A DNA stretch of 57,558 nucleotides, taken from NCBI GenBank assembly GCA_009912175.1, contig WNDQ01000025.1:1-57558 (forward strand), read 5' to 3'. The position numbers were made by a program, and so were the translations under genes. This DNA is from Paracidovorax wautersii (GTDB taxonomy: Bacteria > Pseudomonadota > Gammaproteobacteria > Burkholderiales > Burkholderiaceae_C). This document shows positions 27,371 through 37,016 of the stretch, in pieces. Each line of letters starts with the position of its first letter. Position 1 is the stretch's first letter. A model generated the notes under the pieces. That model did not search any database, had not been told where the DNA came from, and saw only the letters and a program-made list of their open reading frames with translations.

Positions 27371-28015
27371 ATGAGTTTTTCCCGGATTGCCGCCGTCCAC
27401 GTGATCGACGACGACGCCAGCGTGCGCGATGCGCTCGGCTGGCTGCTGCACACCCGCCACCAACTGGCCGAGACCTACCCCAGCGCCGAAGCCTTCCTGG
27501 CCGCGCTCGACTCGGAAGGCCGCGACTTCGCGCCCGCCGTGCCGTGCTGTTTGCTGCTGGACGTGCGCATGCCGCCCGGCATGAGCGGGCTGGAGCTGTT
27601 CCAGCGCCTGCTCGACCGCCAGTTGCTGCAGGTCATGCCCGTGATCTTCCTGAGCGGCCACGCCGACGTGTCCATGGCGGTCGACGCGGTCAAGCGCGGC
27701 GCTTTTGATTTCTGCGAGAAACCTTTCTCCGACAACGCCCTGGTCGACCGCGTCGAACAGGCCCTGAGCCGCAGCCAGCAGGCCCTGGCGCAACTGCGCC
27801 AGACGCGCGACGTGCGCCAGCTCATCGAGCGTGAACTCACCGAGCGCGAACGTGGCGTGATGGAGCTGGTCGTGCAGGGGCTGTCGAACAAACAGGTCGC
27901 CGATCAGCTCGACATCAGTGTGCGGACGGTCGAGGTGCACCGGGCGCGGGTGTTTGAGAAGATGAATGTGAAGTCGGCGGTGGAGTTGGCTAATTTGTTG
28001 CATCACGCGCGGTGA
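27371..28015 (+). CDS. Response regulator with LuxR-type HTH, DctR/FixJ-like
   Basis: A 214-residue regulator starting MSFSRIAAVHVIDDDASVRD. The receiver domain has IDDD, phospho-acceptor Asp in LLLDVRMPPGMSG, the switch residue in VIFLSGHAD and Lys in FCEKPFSDNALVDRV. The C-terminal LuxR/GerE helix-turn-helix includes LTERERGVMELVVQGLSNKQ and LDISVRTVEVHRARVF. It is the partner of the kinase just upstream. The gene ends where a long palindromic non-coding region begins. Confidence 0.9.
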   Translation: MSFSRIAAVHVIDDDASVRDALGWLLHTRHQLAETYPSAEAFLAALDSEGRDFAPAVPCCLLLDVRMPPGMSGLELFQRLLDRQLLQVMPVIFLSGHADVSMAVDAVKRGAFDFCEKPFSDNALVDRVEQALSRSQQALAQLRQTRDVRQLIERELTERERGVMELVVQGLSNKQVADQLDISVRTVEVHRARVFEKMNVKSAVELANLLHHAR

Positions 28016-28835
28016 TTTTTGGCGCCGTGCTGGCGGGGCGCTTGATCTCGGGCACCGTGTTTTTAGGCCATACCGGTTCTTGGCTTTGTTGGTGCTGGCG
28101 CCGCTCGCTGTAGCCTGGTGTCTTGATCTTGGATCGGCTTTTGTTGTGGCTGTGCCAGTTCTTGTGTTGTTTGTGCTGGCGCACGCCATAGGCCGGGATG
28201 TGCGCCCGGCAGCGCACCTACTTTTCTTGCTTCGCCAAGAAAAGTAGGCAAAAGAAGGCGACCCAACTGGCGGGCCTGGCTGCGCCAGGTGCCTTGCGCT
28301 GCTCGGTGGGGCCGGGGTCATGCGCAAACTCGCTTCGCTCAAACAAGCGCGTGCCCTGATCCGTCCCCACCTGCGCTGCTCAGCCCGCCAGATGGGACCC
28401 AGGGGGACGTGACGTCGCTGCGCTCGTCACGAATTTCCTTTTTTGCTTTTCTCTTTCCTTCTCTTCCGTCTGCTTGCAGGGACGAGCGCAGCGAAGTCCC
28501 GTCCCCAGAGCCGTGTGGCGCAGCCGAGCACCGCAGTGGCGGATGGATCAGGGCACGCGCTTGTTTGAGCGAAGCGAGTTTGCGCGTGACCCCATCCGCC
28601 GCGAGGAGCGCAGGGAACCTGGGCCGCAGGCCCAGGCTGCGACTTTCGGCGCGCCTTCTTTTGCTTCCTTTTCTTGGCAAGACAAGAAAAGGAAGTGCGC
28701 TGCCGGGCGTACATCCCGGCCTAGGGCGTGCGCCAGCACAGAAAAAGCCGAGAACCGGCACGGCCTCAATAACAAAAAAACCTCAGACACCGGCACGGCC
28801 CAAAAAACAAACACAAGCCCGAACGGCCAGCCCGT
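28016..28835. other. 820-bp non-coding region dominated by a nested palindrome
   Basis: No gene is supported. Several open frames cross it, but they are products of repeated GC-rich units and face each other symmetrically. The left flank (28016-28170) shows nothing I can name. The palindromic part is described as its own feature. Confidence 0.7.
28172..28740. repeat. Long imperfect nested palindrome (about 570 bp)
   Basis: Outer arms 28172-28217 and 28695-28740 are reverse complements with about two mismatches in 46 bases (left arm begins TGTGCTGGCGCACGCC; right arm ends GGCGTGCGCCAGCACA). Inside, a unit containing AAGAAAAGTAGGCAAAAG (near 28237-28254) pairs with one at about 28660-28690. 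A third pair around CGCAAACTCGCTTCGCTC (about 28322-28340) matches 28560-28590. A short centre lies near 28450. Similar protein-free mosaics occur between genes in Comamonadaceae, as far as I recall. It is likely a composite of repeat elements and may fold into a huge hairpin. Confidence 0.85.
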
Positions 28836-30164
28836 TCAAACCCCTCCATCGCGCAAGCGATACCAGGCAATGACGGCCCCCACATACAAACGCCGCAGCT
28901 CGTACAGCGGAAACGGCTTGATAGCGCTGGGCGCCACAGGCAGCGCATTCGCATCGCCGTCCGTCACGTAGGCAGCCAGCGCCTGCCCCATGCGGGTCTG
29001 CAGACCGACGCCGCGCCCCTGGCAGCCGATGTCGATGAGCAGGCCCGGCGCGGGCTCGTGCAGGTGTGGCAGGTAGTCCTGCGTGACGGCGACGTGGCCG
29101 CACCAGCGGTAGTTGATGGGCACGTGCGCGGCCTGCGGGAACAGCTTGCCGATGGCGTTTTCGAGGTGGGCCCAGTCCTGCGTGCGGGTCGGTTCGGCGA
29201 AGGTGCCGCGCCCGCCCATGAGCAAGCGGCCCGTGTGGTCGAGCCGGTAGTACAGCAGCAGGTTGCGCGCGTCGGAACTGACGTGGCCGGCCGGCAGGAT
29301 GCTGCGGCGTAGGGTTTCGGGCAGCGGCTCGGTGGCGACCTGGAAGGAATTCGCGTCGATGACGGTCTTGCGCAGGCGGGGCCACAGGTCGTCGCTGTAG
29401 CCGTTGGTGCACAACAGCACGCGTTCGGCGGTCACCGTGGCGCCGCTGGCCGTGCGGGCGCGCCAGAGGCTGCTGGTGGCCTGCTCGCGGCTCAGTTGCA
29501 CGACGGGGCTGTGCGTGTGCACGGCCGCGCCCGCGGCGATGGCCACGCGTGCGAGTTCGCGCACATAGCTCAGGGGCTGAACGCCGCCGCCGCGCGGGTC
29601 TTCCCAGCCGCCCAGGTAGTTGTCGGTGCCCAGCAGGTGGCGCACCTGTTCGCGGTCGAGCAGGCGCGCGGCCACGCCCTGGCCCTGCCAGTCGCGCACA
29701 CGCCGCTCGGCCAGCGCCAGGGCCGACGGAATGTGCGCGCCCTGAATCCAGCCCTGGCGCACGTGCGGCACGTCCAGGCCGTGGCGTGCGATCAGATCGA
29801 ACACGGCGTCGGCGGTGCCGCTGGCGAAGTCGATCAGGCGCTGGCCGCGCTCAGGGCCGAACATCGTGCGCAGCTCGCTCGGGTCGTATTTGAGGCCGGG
29901 GATGACCTGCCCACCGTTGCGGCCCGAGCCGCCGAAGCCGATCTCCTGCGCCTCCAGCACCACCACACGCACGCCGCGCTCGGCCAGGTGCAGCGCGGCG
30001 CTCAGGCCGCAGTAGCCGGCGCCCACGATGACCACGTCGGCGCGTGTGTCCTGTGCCAGCGGCTCGGTGGGCGGCGCGGCGACGGCGGTGGCGGCCCACA
30101 GCGAAGGGCCGAGCGGGAAGTAGCCGGACGGCTGGGCCGTGGCCGGGGCGAACGTAGCGGACAT
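28836..30164 (-). CDS. FAD-dependent amine oxidoreductase, PuuB/DadA-like
   Basis: Flavoprotein of 442 residues, probably oxidising an amine or amino acid such as gamma-glutamylputrescine. The FAD-binding Rossmann motif is DVVIVGAGYCGLSAALHLAERG, followed by VVVLEAQEIGFGGSGRNGGQV, the pattern typical of the PuuB/OrdL group. The C-terminal YRWCGHVAVTQDYLPHLHEP and GLLIDIGCQGRGVGLQTRMG complete the FAD site. It is the last gene of a leftward operon with an ABC importer and a PuuR-like regulator, 13 bases after the ATPase gene. This suggests uptake and oxidation of the same compound. The substrate is inferred. Confidence 0.82.
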   Translation of the reverse strand: MSATFAPATAQPSGYFPLGPSLWAATAVAAPPTEPLAQDTRADVVIVGAGYCGLSAALHLAERGVRVVVLEAQEIGFGGSGRNGGQVIPGLKYDPSELRTMFGPERGQRLIDFASGTADAVFDLIARHGLDVPHVRQGWIQGAHIPSALALAERRVRDWQGQGVAARLLDREQVRHLLGTDNYLGGWEDPRGGGVQPLSYVRELARVAIAAGAAVHTHSPVVQLSREQATSSLWRARTASGATVTAERVLLCTNGYSDDLWPRLRKTVIDANSFQVATEPLPETLRRSILPAGHVSSDARNLLLYYRLDHTGRLLMGGRGTFAEPTRTQDWAHLENAIGKLFPQAAHVPINYRWCGHVAVTQDYLPHLHEPAPGLLIDIGCQGRGVGLQTRMGQALAAYVTDGDANALPVAPSAIKPFPLYELRRLYVGAVIAWYRLRDGGV

Positions 30165-30177
30165 GACGGCTCCTGGA

Positions 30178-30905
<728 letters not shown>

Positions 30906-30909
<4 letters not shown>

Positions 30910-31532
30910 GAGCGGCGGCCTTTTTCGAGGTGGCGCACCAGCAGGATCAGCGGCACGCACATGAGCAGGTAGAGCAGCGCGACCAGCGTGAACACGGTTG
31001 CGTTCTGGAAGGTGGAGGTGGCGATGAGCTTGCCCTGCAGCGCCAGCTCGGCCACGGTGATGGTGGAGGCCTGCGACGAGTCCTTGAGCATCATGATCAT
31101 GATGTTGCCGTAGGACGGCAGCACGATCTTGACGGCCTGCGGCAGCACCACGCGGCGCATCGTCAGCCACCAGCCCATGCCCATGGCGTGCGCGGCCTCG
31201 ATCTGGCCCTTGTCGATGGCCTCGATGCCGGCGCGAAAGTTCTCGGCCTGGTAGGCCGAGTAGGCAATGCCCAGGCCGATGATGCCGGCCTGCACGGCCG
31301 ACAGCGACAGGCCAAAGTCCGGCATCACGAAGTAGATGTAGAACAGCAGCACGTTGATGACGGCGCCGCTGATCCACATCAGCACCGGAACGCCCGAGAT
31401 GCGCATGAGCGCCCACACCAGGCCCAGCACGGTGGACAGCACCAGCGAGCCCAGCGTGACCACGATGGTCAGCTTGGCGCCCTGCAGCAGGATGGGCAGG
31501 TATTCGATCGCGTGTTCAAGAAACAGGGGCAT
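30906..31532 (-). CDS. Amino-acid-type ABC transporter permease
   Basis: Inner-membrane permease of 208 residues with about five membrane segments, starting [20 protein letters not shown]. The EAA-type loop is [30 protein letters not shown]. It is the only permease of this cluster, so it probably forms a homodimer. It lies 36 bases after the binding-protein gene and overlaps the ATPase gene. Confidence 0.88.
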
Positions 31533-31568
31533 GGAGGCCTTCGGGTCAGGGATGGTTCAGCCGCAGAC

Positions 31569-32324
31569 TTACTGCAGGCCCCACTTCTTGTAGATGGCGT
31601 CGAGCGTGCCGTTGACCTTGATCTTGTCCAGGCCCTGGTTGATGCGGGCCATCAGCTCGGTCTCGCCCTTGCGCGTGGCGATGCCCAGGTTGCCGACCAC
31701 GGTGGGCTTGTAGCTGCGCACCAGCTGCAGGTTGGGGTAGAGCCCTTGCTGGATCATGTAGGCCGCGATCGGCGCGTCGAGCACGGCCGCGTCGATGCGG
31801 GCGGCATTGGCGTCGCGCAGCATGTCCTGGCCGGTGTCGTACAGGCGCACTTCGGAGAACAGACCGCTTTTCTGCAGCGGCGCGACAAAGGCCGTGCCCA
31901 CCTGCGCGCCGATACGTTTGCCCTTGAGGTCCTCGAAGCTGGTGTAGGCCGTGGTGTCGGTCTTGGGCGTGACCACGCCTTCGCCGTAGCTGTAGAGCGG
32001 TTGCGAGAAGTCGATCACCTCCTGGCGCGCGGGCGTGATGAACATCGCCGCCGAGATGATGTCGATGCGTTTGGAGGTCAGCGAGCCGATCAGCGCGGAA
32101 AACGGCATGGCCTCGATCTGCACCTCGAAGCCCGCCTCCTTGCCCACGGCCTTGATGGCGTCGACCATCATGCCTTCGATGGTGTTGGTCTTGGTGTCCA
32201 GGAAGGTGAAGGGAATGCCCGTGGGCGTCGAGCCGACCTTGACGACAGTCTGGGCCTGCGCGGCCACGGCAGCGGCCAGCGCGAGCGTGGCCAGCAGGGA
32301 CTTGAGAAGCGAAGCGGGTTTCAT
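31569..32324 (-). CDS. ABC transporter substrate-binding protein, amino-acid type (family 3)
   Basis: Periplasmic binding protein of 251 residues. The signal peptide MKPASLLKSLLATLALAAAVAAQA is followed by a mature start near QTVVKVGSTPTGIPFTFLD. The pattern GMMVDAIKAVGKEAGFEVQI and the hinge segments TSFEDLKGKRIGAQVGTAF and ATRKGETELMARINQGLDK are typical of the polar amino acid (SBP_bac_3) family. The ligand is not evident; it is likely an amine or amino acid fed to the FAD oxidoreductase encoded last in the operon. The gene lies 67 bases after the regulator gene on the same strand. Confidence 0.88.
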   Translation of the reverse strand: MKPASLLKSLLATLALAAAVAAQAQTVVKVGSTPTGIPFTFLDTKTNTIEGMMVDAIKAVGKEAGFEVQIEAMPFSALIGSLTSKRIDIISAAMFITPARQEVIDFSQPLYSYGEGVVTPKTDTTAYTSFEDLKGKRIGAQVGTAFVAPLQKSGLFSEVRLYDTGQDMLRDANAARIDAAVLDAPIAAYMIQQGLYPNLQLVRSYKPTVVGNLGIATRKGETELMARINQGLDKIKVNGTLDAIYKKWGLQ

Positions 32325-32391
32325 GGCATTGCCTTTCCGGGTGGTGATCGAAGCGCTGAATGCAGGGATGAACAGGCCTTTGAACAGGGGC

Positions 32392-33132
32392 TTAGCCAGC
32401 GCGCCGCGTGATGCCCCACAGCACCGTGGTGGGCGTGGCGCCAGGGTTGCGCCAGCGGCGCGGCGTGCTGCCGTCGTAGCAGAAGCTGTCGCCGGCGCGC
32501 AGCATGAGCAACTGCTCGCCCAGAACCAGTTCAAGCTCGCCGTCGATCACGTAGCCCACCTGCTCGCTCGGGTGCGTGCAGAACAGCTCGTGGCCGGTCG
32601 AGCCGCCGGGCTGGATGACGGCGCGGTACATCTGCACGCCGCCCGAGGCCGCGGGCGGCGTGAGGTTTTCTTTATGAATGCCCTTGTCGCCCAGGTCGAT
32701 GCGTGGATGCTGGCCTGCGCGCACCAACTGGCCGTGCGCCTCTTGTTCGTCGTGGGCGCGTTCGGTGTGCTGGCTGTTGCGGATCAGTGTGTCGACCGGC
32801 AGGTCGAGCTGCGCGGCCAGCGCGCTCAGCGTGCGCAACGAGATCGAGCGCAGGCCGCGCTCGATCTGGCTGAGCAGGCTCACGGAAATCTGGCAGGCCG
32901 CCGCAACTTGCTGCAGCGGCAGTCCCAGGGCCTTGCGGCGCTGGCGCAACTGCTCGCCCAGCCACAGGTCGATGACGGAATGCACGGCATGGGCCGCGGC
33001 GGGCACGGCCGCCGCCGCGATGGCCTCAGGCGCGACGGTGCGGGAGGCGCCGCGCGCCACCGCCCCCGAACGCGGGCTGCGCACCCGTGCCGAAGCGGAA
33101 GGTTGAGCGGAAGAAGAAGGACGCGATGGCAT
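32392..33132 (-). CDS. XRE-family regulator with C-terminal cupin domain, PuuR-like
   Basis: A 246-residue regulator from the ATG at 33132 (MPSRPSSSAQPS). After an Ala-rich lead of about 60 residues comes the XRE helix-turn-helix (LGEQLRQRRKALGLPLQQVA, then ISVSLLSQIERGLRSISLRTL). The C-terminal half is a cupin (GHELFCTHPSEQVGYVIDGE and GDSFCYDGSTPRRWRNPG). PuuR has this architecture and represses putrescine catabolism. It heads an operon with a binding protein, permease, ATPase and a PuuB-like oxidase. A 32-base palindrome overlaps its start codon, consistent with autorepression. An upstream in-frame ATG at 33162 would put the palindrome inside the gene. Confidence 0.85.
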   Translation of the reverse strand: MPSRPSSSAQPSASARVRSPRSGAVARGASRTVAPEAIAAAAVPAAAHAVHSVIDLWLGEQLRQRRKALGLPLQQVAAACQISVSLLSQIERGLRSISLRTLSALAAQLDLPVDTLIRNSQHTERAHDEQEAHGQLVRAGQHPRIDLGDKGIHKENLTPPAASGGVQMYRAVIQPGGSTGHELFCTHPSEQVGYVIDGELELVLGEQLLMLRAGDSFCYDGSTPRRWRNPGATPTTVLWGITRRAG

Positions 33133-33163
33133 GTGAAATTTGCACAACTGTGTAAATTTCACA
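33132..33163. promoter_or_regulatory. Palindromic operator candidate for the PuuR-like regulator
   Basis: Arms TGTGAAATTT (33132-33141) and AAATTTCACA (33154-33163) are perfect reverse complements, with the centre GCACAACTGTGT also nearly symmetrical. It covers the region just upstream of, and touching, the regulator's start codon. This is where an autorepressor would bind to control the whole leftward operon. Confidence 0.7.
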
Positions 33164-33315
33164 AAGCATAGGGCGTGCCAGGTGCTTCAGTGCCTGGGAT
33201 TGACCCTAGCGAGCCGCGTGTGGGCAGGATGCAGTCCCTCTGGGCTTTGCCATGCCCATTTGGGGGCGAGGCGCACGTCGGTGGGGGTCCGCGCACCAAA
33301 CCGAGCGCGATTAAA

Positions 33316-33380
33316 GCGTGTCATGCACTTTCCCCAACCTTTCGCATGGCTTGCGCGGGGGGGAAGTGCATGACACGCGT
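33316..33380. terminator. Hairpin downstream of the ureohydrolase gene
   Basis: Arms GCGTGTCATGCACTTTCCCC (33316-33335) and its near-exact reverse complement at 33357-33378 (one base fewer) enclose about 20 bases. The right arm ends at the ureohydrolase stop codon. There is no clear U-run, so it may be a stabilising 3' hairpin rather than a classical terminator. Confidence 0.6.
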
Positions 33381-34328
33381 CTAGGACGTCGCCCGGGGGG
33401 CCTCCGCCAGCAGGCACAGTTGTTCGTACATCAGCGTGGCCCCGACCAGCGCGGTGTTGCCTGACGGATCGTAGGGTGGGGAGACTTCCACCACATCGGC
33501 CGAAACGAGGTTGAGGCCGCGCAGGCCGCGCAGCAGTTGAAGGGCCTCGCGTGTGCTGAGGCCGCCGATCTCGGGTGTTCCGGTTCCGGGCGCGAAGGCG
33601 GGGTCGATCGCATCCACGTCGAAGGACAGATAGGTGGGGCCATCGCCGACGACGCGGCGTGCCTGCTCGATCACGGCCGGGATGCCGAGCGTCTGCACGT
33701 CCTCGATGAAGAGGACGCGCATGCCCTGGTCGAGCGAGTAGCGCCAGCCTTCCTCGGTGTTCTGCGCGCCGCGGATGCCGATCTGGACCGAGCGCTTCGG
33801 ATCGATCAGGCCGTCCTCCACGGCGCGGCGAAACGGCGAGCCATGGCTGAATTTCGAGCCGGCGAACTGGTCCCAGGTATCGGTGTGGGCGTCGATGTGG
33901 ATCAAGCCGAGCGGCTCGGCAGGTTCGATGGCCTGCAGGATCGGATAAGTGATCGAGTGGTCGCCGCCCGCGATGACCAGCTTCTTGCCGGCCGCAAAAA
34001 AAGGGCGCAGGAACTGACGGATCTGCGCGTGCGCCTGTGGCACATCGAACAGGCTGGAGAAAGGGACGTCCCCGAGGTCCGCGACACGGCAGCGCGCGAA
34101 TGGATTGACGCCGGTGGCGTGGTTGATGGCGCGCGTCATGCAGGAGGCATTGCGCAGTTCGCGTGGCCCGAAGCGCGCGCCCGGGCGGACCGTGAGGGCA
34201 CCGTCGTAAGGCACGCCCACCAGGCCGATGTCGAAGTGATCGGGGGCGCTGGCCTGCGGCATGCGCATGAAGGTTGGGATGCCGCAAAAGCGCGGCTGCT
34301 CCAGCAGGGTGGTGTCAGTGGAAGTCAT
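33381..34328 (-). CDS. Agmatinase/ureohydrolase family enzyme (agmatinase or guanidinobutyrase type)
   Basis: A 315-residue binuclear Mn-type ureohydrolase that should split urea from a guanidino compound. The metal ligands are in GGDHSITYP, IHIDAHTDTWD and SFDVDAIDPAFAPGTGTPE. The N-terminal PRFCGIPTFMRMP and the end SPPYDPSGNTALVGATLMYE are shared with agmatinases and guanidinobutyrases, which cannot be told apart here. It is the last gene of the leftward nitrogen operon with an XRE-cupin regulator, DUF1989 protein, amidase and importer. If it is agmatinase, its product putrescine would connect to the PuuB/PuuR-like operon downstream. Confidence 0.88.
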   Translation of the reverse strand: MTSTDTTLLEQPRFCGIPTFMRMPQASAPDHFDIGLVGVPYDGALTVRPGARFGPRELRNASCMTRAINHATGVNPFARCRVADLGDVPFSSLFDVPQAHAQIRQFLRPFFAAGKKLVIAGGDHSITYPILQAIEPAEPLGLIHIDAHTDTWDQFAGSKFSHGSPFRRAVEDGLIDPKRSVQIGIRGAQNTEEGWRYSLDQGMRVLFIEDVQTLGIPAVIEQARRVVGDGPTYLSFDVDAIDPAFAPGTGTPEIGGLSTREALQLLRGLRGLNLVSADVVEVSPPYDPSGNTALVGATLMYEQLCLLAEAPRATS

Positions 34329-34362
34329 GGCTTCGCGACTCCAAAAATGGTGTGAACAGGCC

Positions 34363-34908
34363 CTAGAAGGTCGCCGGGGTGTTGACCCACAGCACCCGGG
34401 TCGTCTCGTAGCCGGGATTCATGTAGCTGTGCGGCGTTTCGCTGGCGAAGTAGAACGAGTCACCGCACTCGAGCTCGTAGGTGTCATCCCCCAGCGTCAG
34501 GCGCAGGCGCCCCTGCAGCACATAGCCCATTTCCTCACCCAGATGGGCAATGCTGCCGGTGACCTTGGCCCGAGGCTCGAGGATGTGGATGTCCCCTTGC
34601 AGGAGCTGCCCGCGCTTGGGCGGCACCAGCCGCTCCAGGCGAATCTTCCGGGGGTGCCGCCCGTTGCCGTCGAAGTTCACCACCAATCTTTCCTGGGCTT
34701 TCTGCACGGGGCTGTCCACGGCGGAAACCACGGTGGTCAATTCCGCGACGTTGGTGTCGAGCGCTTGCGCGATGCGGTGGAGCATGTTCAGCGAGGGGTT
34801 GGCCTGGCCGCATTCGATTTTCGAGAGCATGCTTTCGGAGCATCCGACGGTCGCGGCGACCGCCTTGAGCGTGGCGCTCTTGCAGGTGCGCGCGTAACGG
34901 ATGCGCAT
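34363..34908 (-). CDS. XRE-family regulator with cupin domain
   Basis: A 181-residue regulator with a helix-turn-helix (SATLKAVAATVGCSESMLSK) at the N-terminus and a cupin at the C-terminus (HLGEEMGYVLQGRLRLTLGD and GDSFYFASETPHSYMNPG). Family members usually have a few residues before RIRYART, and the frame is open upstream (QRLGMRIRYART), but I see no ATG, GTG or TTG there close by. The start at 34908 is therefore provisional. It sits inside the operon between the DUF1989 and ureohydrolase genes and probably senses an intermediate of the pathway. Confidence 0.8.
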   Translation of the reverse strand: MRIRYARTCKSATLKAVAATVGCSESMLSKIECGQANPSLNMLHRIAQALDTNVAELTTVVSAVDSPVQKAQERLVVNFDGNGRHPRKIRLERLVPPKRGQLLQGDIHILEPRAKVTGSIAHLGEEMGYVLQGRLRLTLGDDTYELECGDSFYFASETPHSYMNPGYETTRVLWVNTPATF

Positions 34909-34991
34909 GCCCAGGCGTTGCGTCCTTGCGCCGGGGGCTCGCGCGGGAGCCTCGGCTGATGGCTGTGGCCGGCAGTCGGTCGGGGGTGGAT

Positions 34992-35690
34992 TCAAGCCAT
35001 GACTTCGAAGTGCACGGGCTGCGGATCCCGGCTGTTGATGGCCACCACGTCCTGCGGGCACGCGGACATTACCACGACGCAATCCATCTCGGCCTGGAAC
35101 TCCACGGTGTCGCCGGGCCGGCTGACGGTGGGCAGCCACTGGATGGTGCCGCGTGCGTCGAAGGGGATGTTCATCCAGAGGTTCAGCGAGTCCGGCACTT
35201 CCTTGCTGACCAGGCCGATGGCCTGCAGGCTCAGGCGCAGGTTGTCGGCGCAGCTGTCGTGGCAGCCGGTGACGCCCAGGTTGCGATAGCGGTGGATGTC
35301 GCACGGCGCGATCAGGCTGTCGTGCACGCCGGGCGAGGTGTCCTTGGTGAATTGCAGGATGGGGCGTCGGTGATTGGTCACGAGTGTGTCGCCGGCCAGC
35401 GGGTTGATGCGATCGATCCAGGCACGCATGTGTTCCATCGAGAGGTGCTCGCTGATGTCGGCGGCATTGAAGGCCCACATGTCGCAGACCTGCGTGCCGT
35501 GGGTGTTGACGATGCGCAGGTGCTGGCCGCGGGCCAGGCGGACCGCCTTGCCCTGGCGGGCCGGGATTTCATAACGCTGACCGATCACGGGCGTGCCGTC
35601 GGCCGAGATCGGGCTGGTGACGCTGGGGTTGCTGCCGGCCGGCTGGCGGTTGTCGGGAATGGTGTCGTTGGCGCAATGGGGGCAGGACAT
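34992..35690 (-). CDS. DUF1989 (urea carboxylase-associated) family protein
   Basis: A 232-residue protein from MSCPHCANDTIPD. It has the DUF1989 pattern QHLRIVNTHGTQVCDMWAFN and GVTGCHDSCADNLRLSLQ, with conserved Cys and His likely to bind a metal. Proteins of this family are linked to urea carboxylase/guanidine carboxylase loci, where a pair of them (CgdA/CgdB) deiminates carboxyguanidine. Here there is one copy and no carboxylase in view. Neighbouring an amidase and a ureohydrolase, it probably acts on a ureido or guanidino intermediate. That is an inference. It lies 57 bases downstream of the amidase gene. The N-terminal C-x2-C motif is an extra. Confidence 0.8.
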   Translation of the reverse strand: MSCPHCANDTIPDNRQPAGSNPSVTSPISADGTPVIGQRYEIPARQGKAVRLARGQHLRIVNTHGTQVCDMWAFNAADISEHLSMEHMRAWIDRINPLAGDTLVTNHRRPILQFTKDTSPGVHDSLIAPCDIHRYRNLGVTGCHDSCADNLRLSLQAIGLVSKEVPDSLNLWMNIPFDARGTIQWLPTVSRPGDTVEFQAEMDCVVVMSACPQDVVAINSRDPQPVHFEVMA

Positions 35691-35747
35691 GGGTCGTTTC
35701 CTGAAGGGTGAAAAAAACAAGGGCGGGTGGCGGTTGGCGATGTGGGC

Positions 35748-37016
35748 TCAATGGGCCAGTTGCAGCAACGCCGCGGTCAATGCGCGAGTGCCTGTGATCA
35801 GGTCCTCGTGCCGGGTGTGTTCCTGCGGGTGGTGGCTGATGCCGTCGATGCTGGGCACGAACAGCATGGCCGCGGGGCAGATGTCGGCCAGGTACATGGC
35901 ATCGTGAAAGGCCCCGGACGTCAGGCGGCAGTGCGGGGCGCCGGTCGCCGCGACGGCGGCCTGAATCGCCTGCACCGCCAGCGGGTGGAACACGGTCGGT
36001 GCACGATCCATGAGCCTGCTCATGCGGGCGGTGCAGGCCCCGTGGGGCTGCTGGAGCAGCGCCTCCAGCAGGGATTCGATGCGTGCCAGCACGGCGGCGT
36101 CCGGGTGGCGCAAATCAATCGTGAAGTCCGCCTGTTCCGCGATCGTGTTGACCGAGCCTGGCCGCGCGACGAATTGACCGACCGTCCAACGCACGCGGTC
36201 GTCGCCGAGCGCCTGGACGGCATCGTGCAGCGTGGTGATCAACCGCGCCGCGGCCAGCAAGGCGTCCTGCCGGGCTGCCGCCGGCGTGGTGCCGGCGTGG
36301 GCGCTGCGGCCCTGCACGGTCACCCGGTACCAGCGCACGCCCTGGATGCCCTCGACGATGCCCAGCGAGGCTCCACGCGCTTCCATGACGGGACCCTGCT
36401 CGATGTGCGCCTCCAGGTAGGCGTGCACGGGGCGGCCGAGCGCAGCCAGGGGCAGCGCGGGCAGCCCAGCCCGGGCGGCGTGGCACGCGTCCTCGAAGCG
36501 CACGCCGTCGGCGTCCTGCGCGTCCCGGTAGCGCTCAAGAAGGACGGGATTGGCAAAGGCGCTGGAGCCCATCGCGCCGGGTGCGAAGCGCAAGCCTTCC
36601 TCGTTGGTCCAGGCCACGATCTCGATGCTGCGCGGCGTGTCGATGCCGGCATCGTCCAGTGCCATGCAGGCTTCGTAGCCGGCCACCACGCCGTAGGCGC
36701 CATCCAGCCATCCGCCCGTGGGCTGGGTGTCGAGGTGGCTGCCGGTAAGCACCGGCGGCAAGGTCTCGTCCAGGCCGCGCCGGCGCAGGATGAAGTTCGC
36801 GGCGTGGTCCTGCGTCCAGGCATAGCGCGGACCCGGGAACAGCGTCAGCAGCCACCGTTTGGCGGCCAGTTCGGCATCGGTGAGCGACTCGCGCCGCACG
36901 CCATCGTGCACGCTGGCGCCGCCGCCGCCGAACGACGCCAGCCGGGTCAGGTGGCGGATGAGTCGCGCGCCGTCCACATGGCGCATCGTGGACAAGGTGC
37001 GGTCCGGGTCGTTCAT
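35748..37016 (-). CDS. Hydantoinase/carbamoylase family amidase (M20; allantoate amidohydrolase-like)
   Basis: A 422-residue binuclear metal hydrolase starting [16 protein letters not shown]. The metal and substrate motifs are [57 protein letters not shown] and [14 protein letters not shown]. These place it with N-carbamoyl-L-amino acid hydrolases and allantoate or ureidoglycolate amidohydrolases. Its ATG overlaps the original stop of the ABC ATPase gene (ATGA). Because of a frameshift in the ATPase, the amidase frame is open far upstream and joins the first half of the ATPase into one 706-codon frame. Confidence 0.88.
   Translation of the reverse strand: MNDPDRTLSTMRHVDGARLIRHLTRLASFGGGGASVHDGVRRESLTDAELAAKRWLLTLFPGPRYAWTQDHAANFILRRRGLDETLPPVLTGSHLDTQPTGGWLDGAYGVVAGYEACMALDDAGIDTPRSIEIVAWTNEEGLRFAPGAMGSSAFANPVLLERYRDAQDADGVRFEDACHAARAGLPALPLAALGRPVHAYLEAHIEQGPVMEARGASLGIVEGIQGVRWYRVTVQGRSAHAGTTPAAARQDALLAAARLITTLHDAVQALGDDRVRWTVGQFVARPGSVNTIAEQADFTIDLRHPDAAVLARIESLLEALLQQPHGACTARMSRLMDRAPTVFHPLAVQAIQAAVAATGAPHCRLTSGAFHDAMYLADICPAAMLFVPSIDGISHHPQEHTRHEDLITGTRALTAALLQLAH

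Noticed and set aside
28289-28971. Small open frames in the palindromic region
   Set aside because: They mirror each other on the two strands because of the inverted repeats and show no family features.
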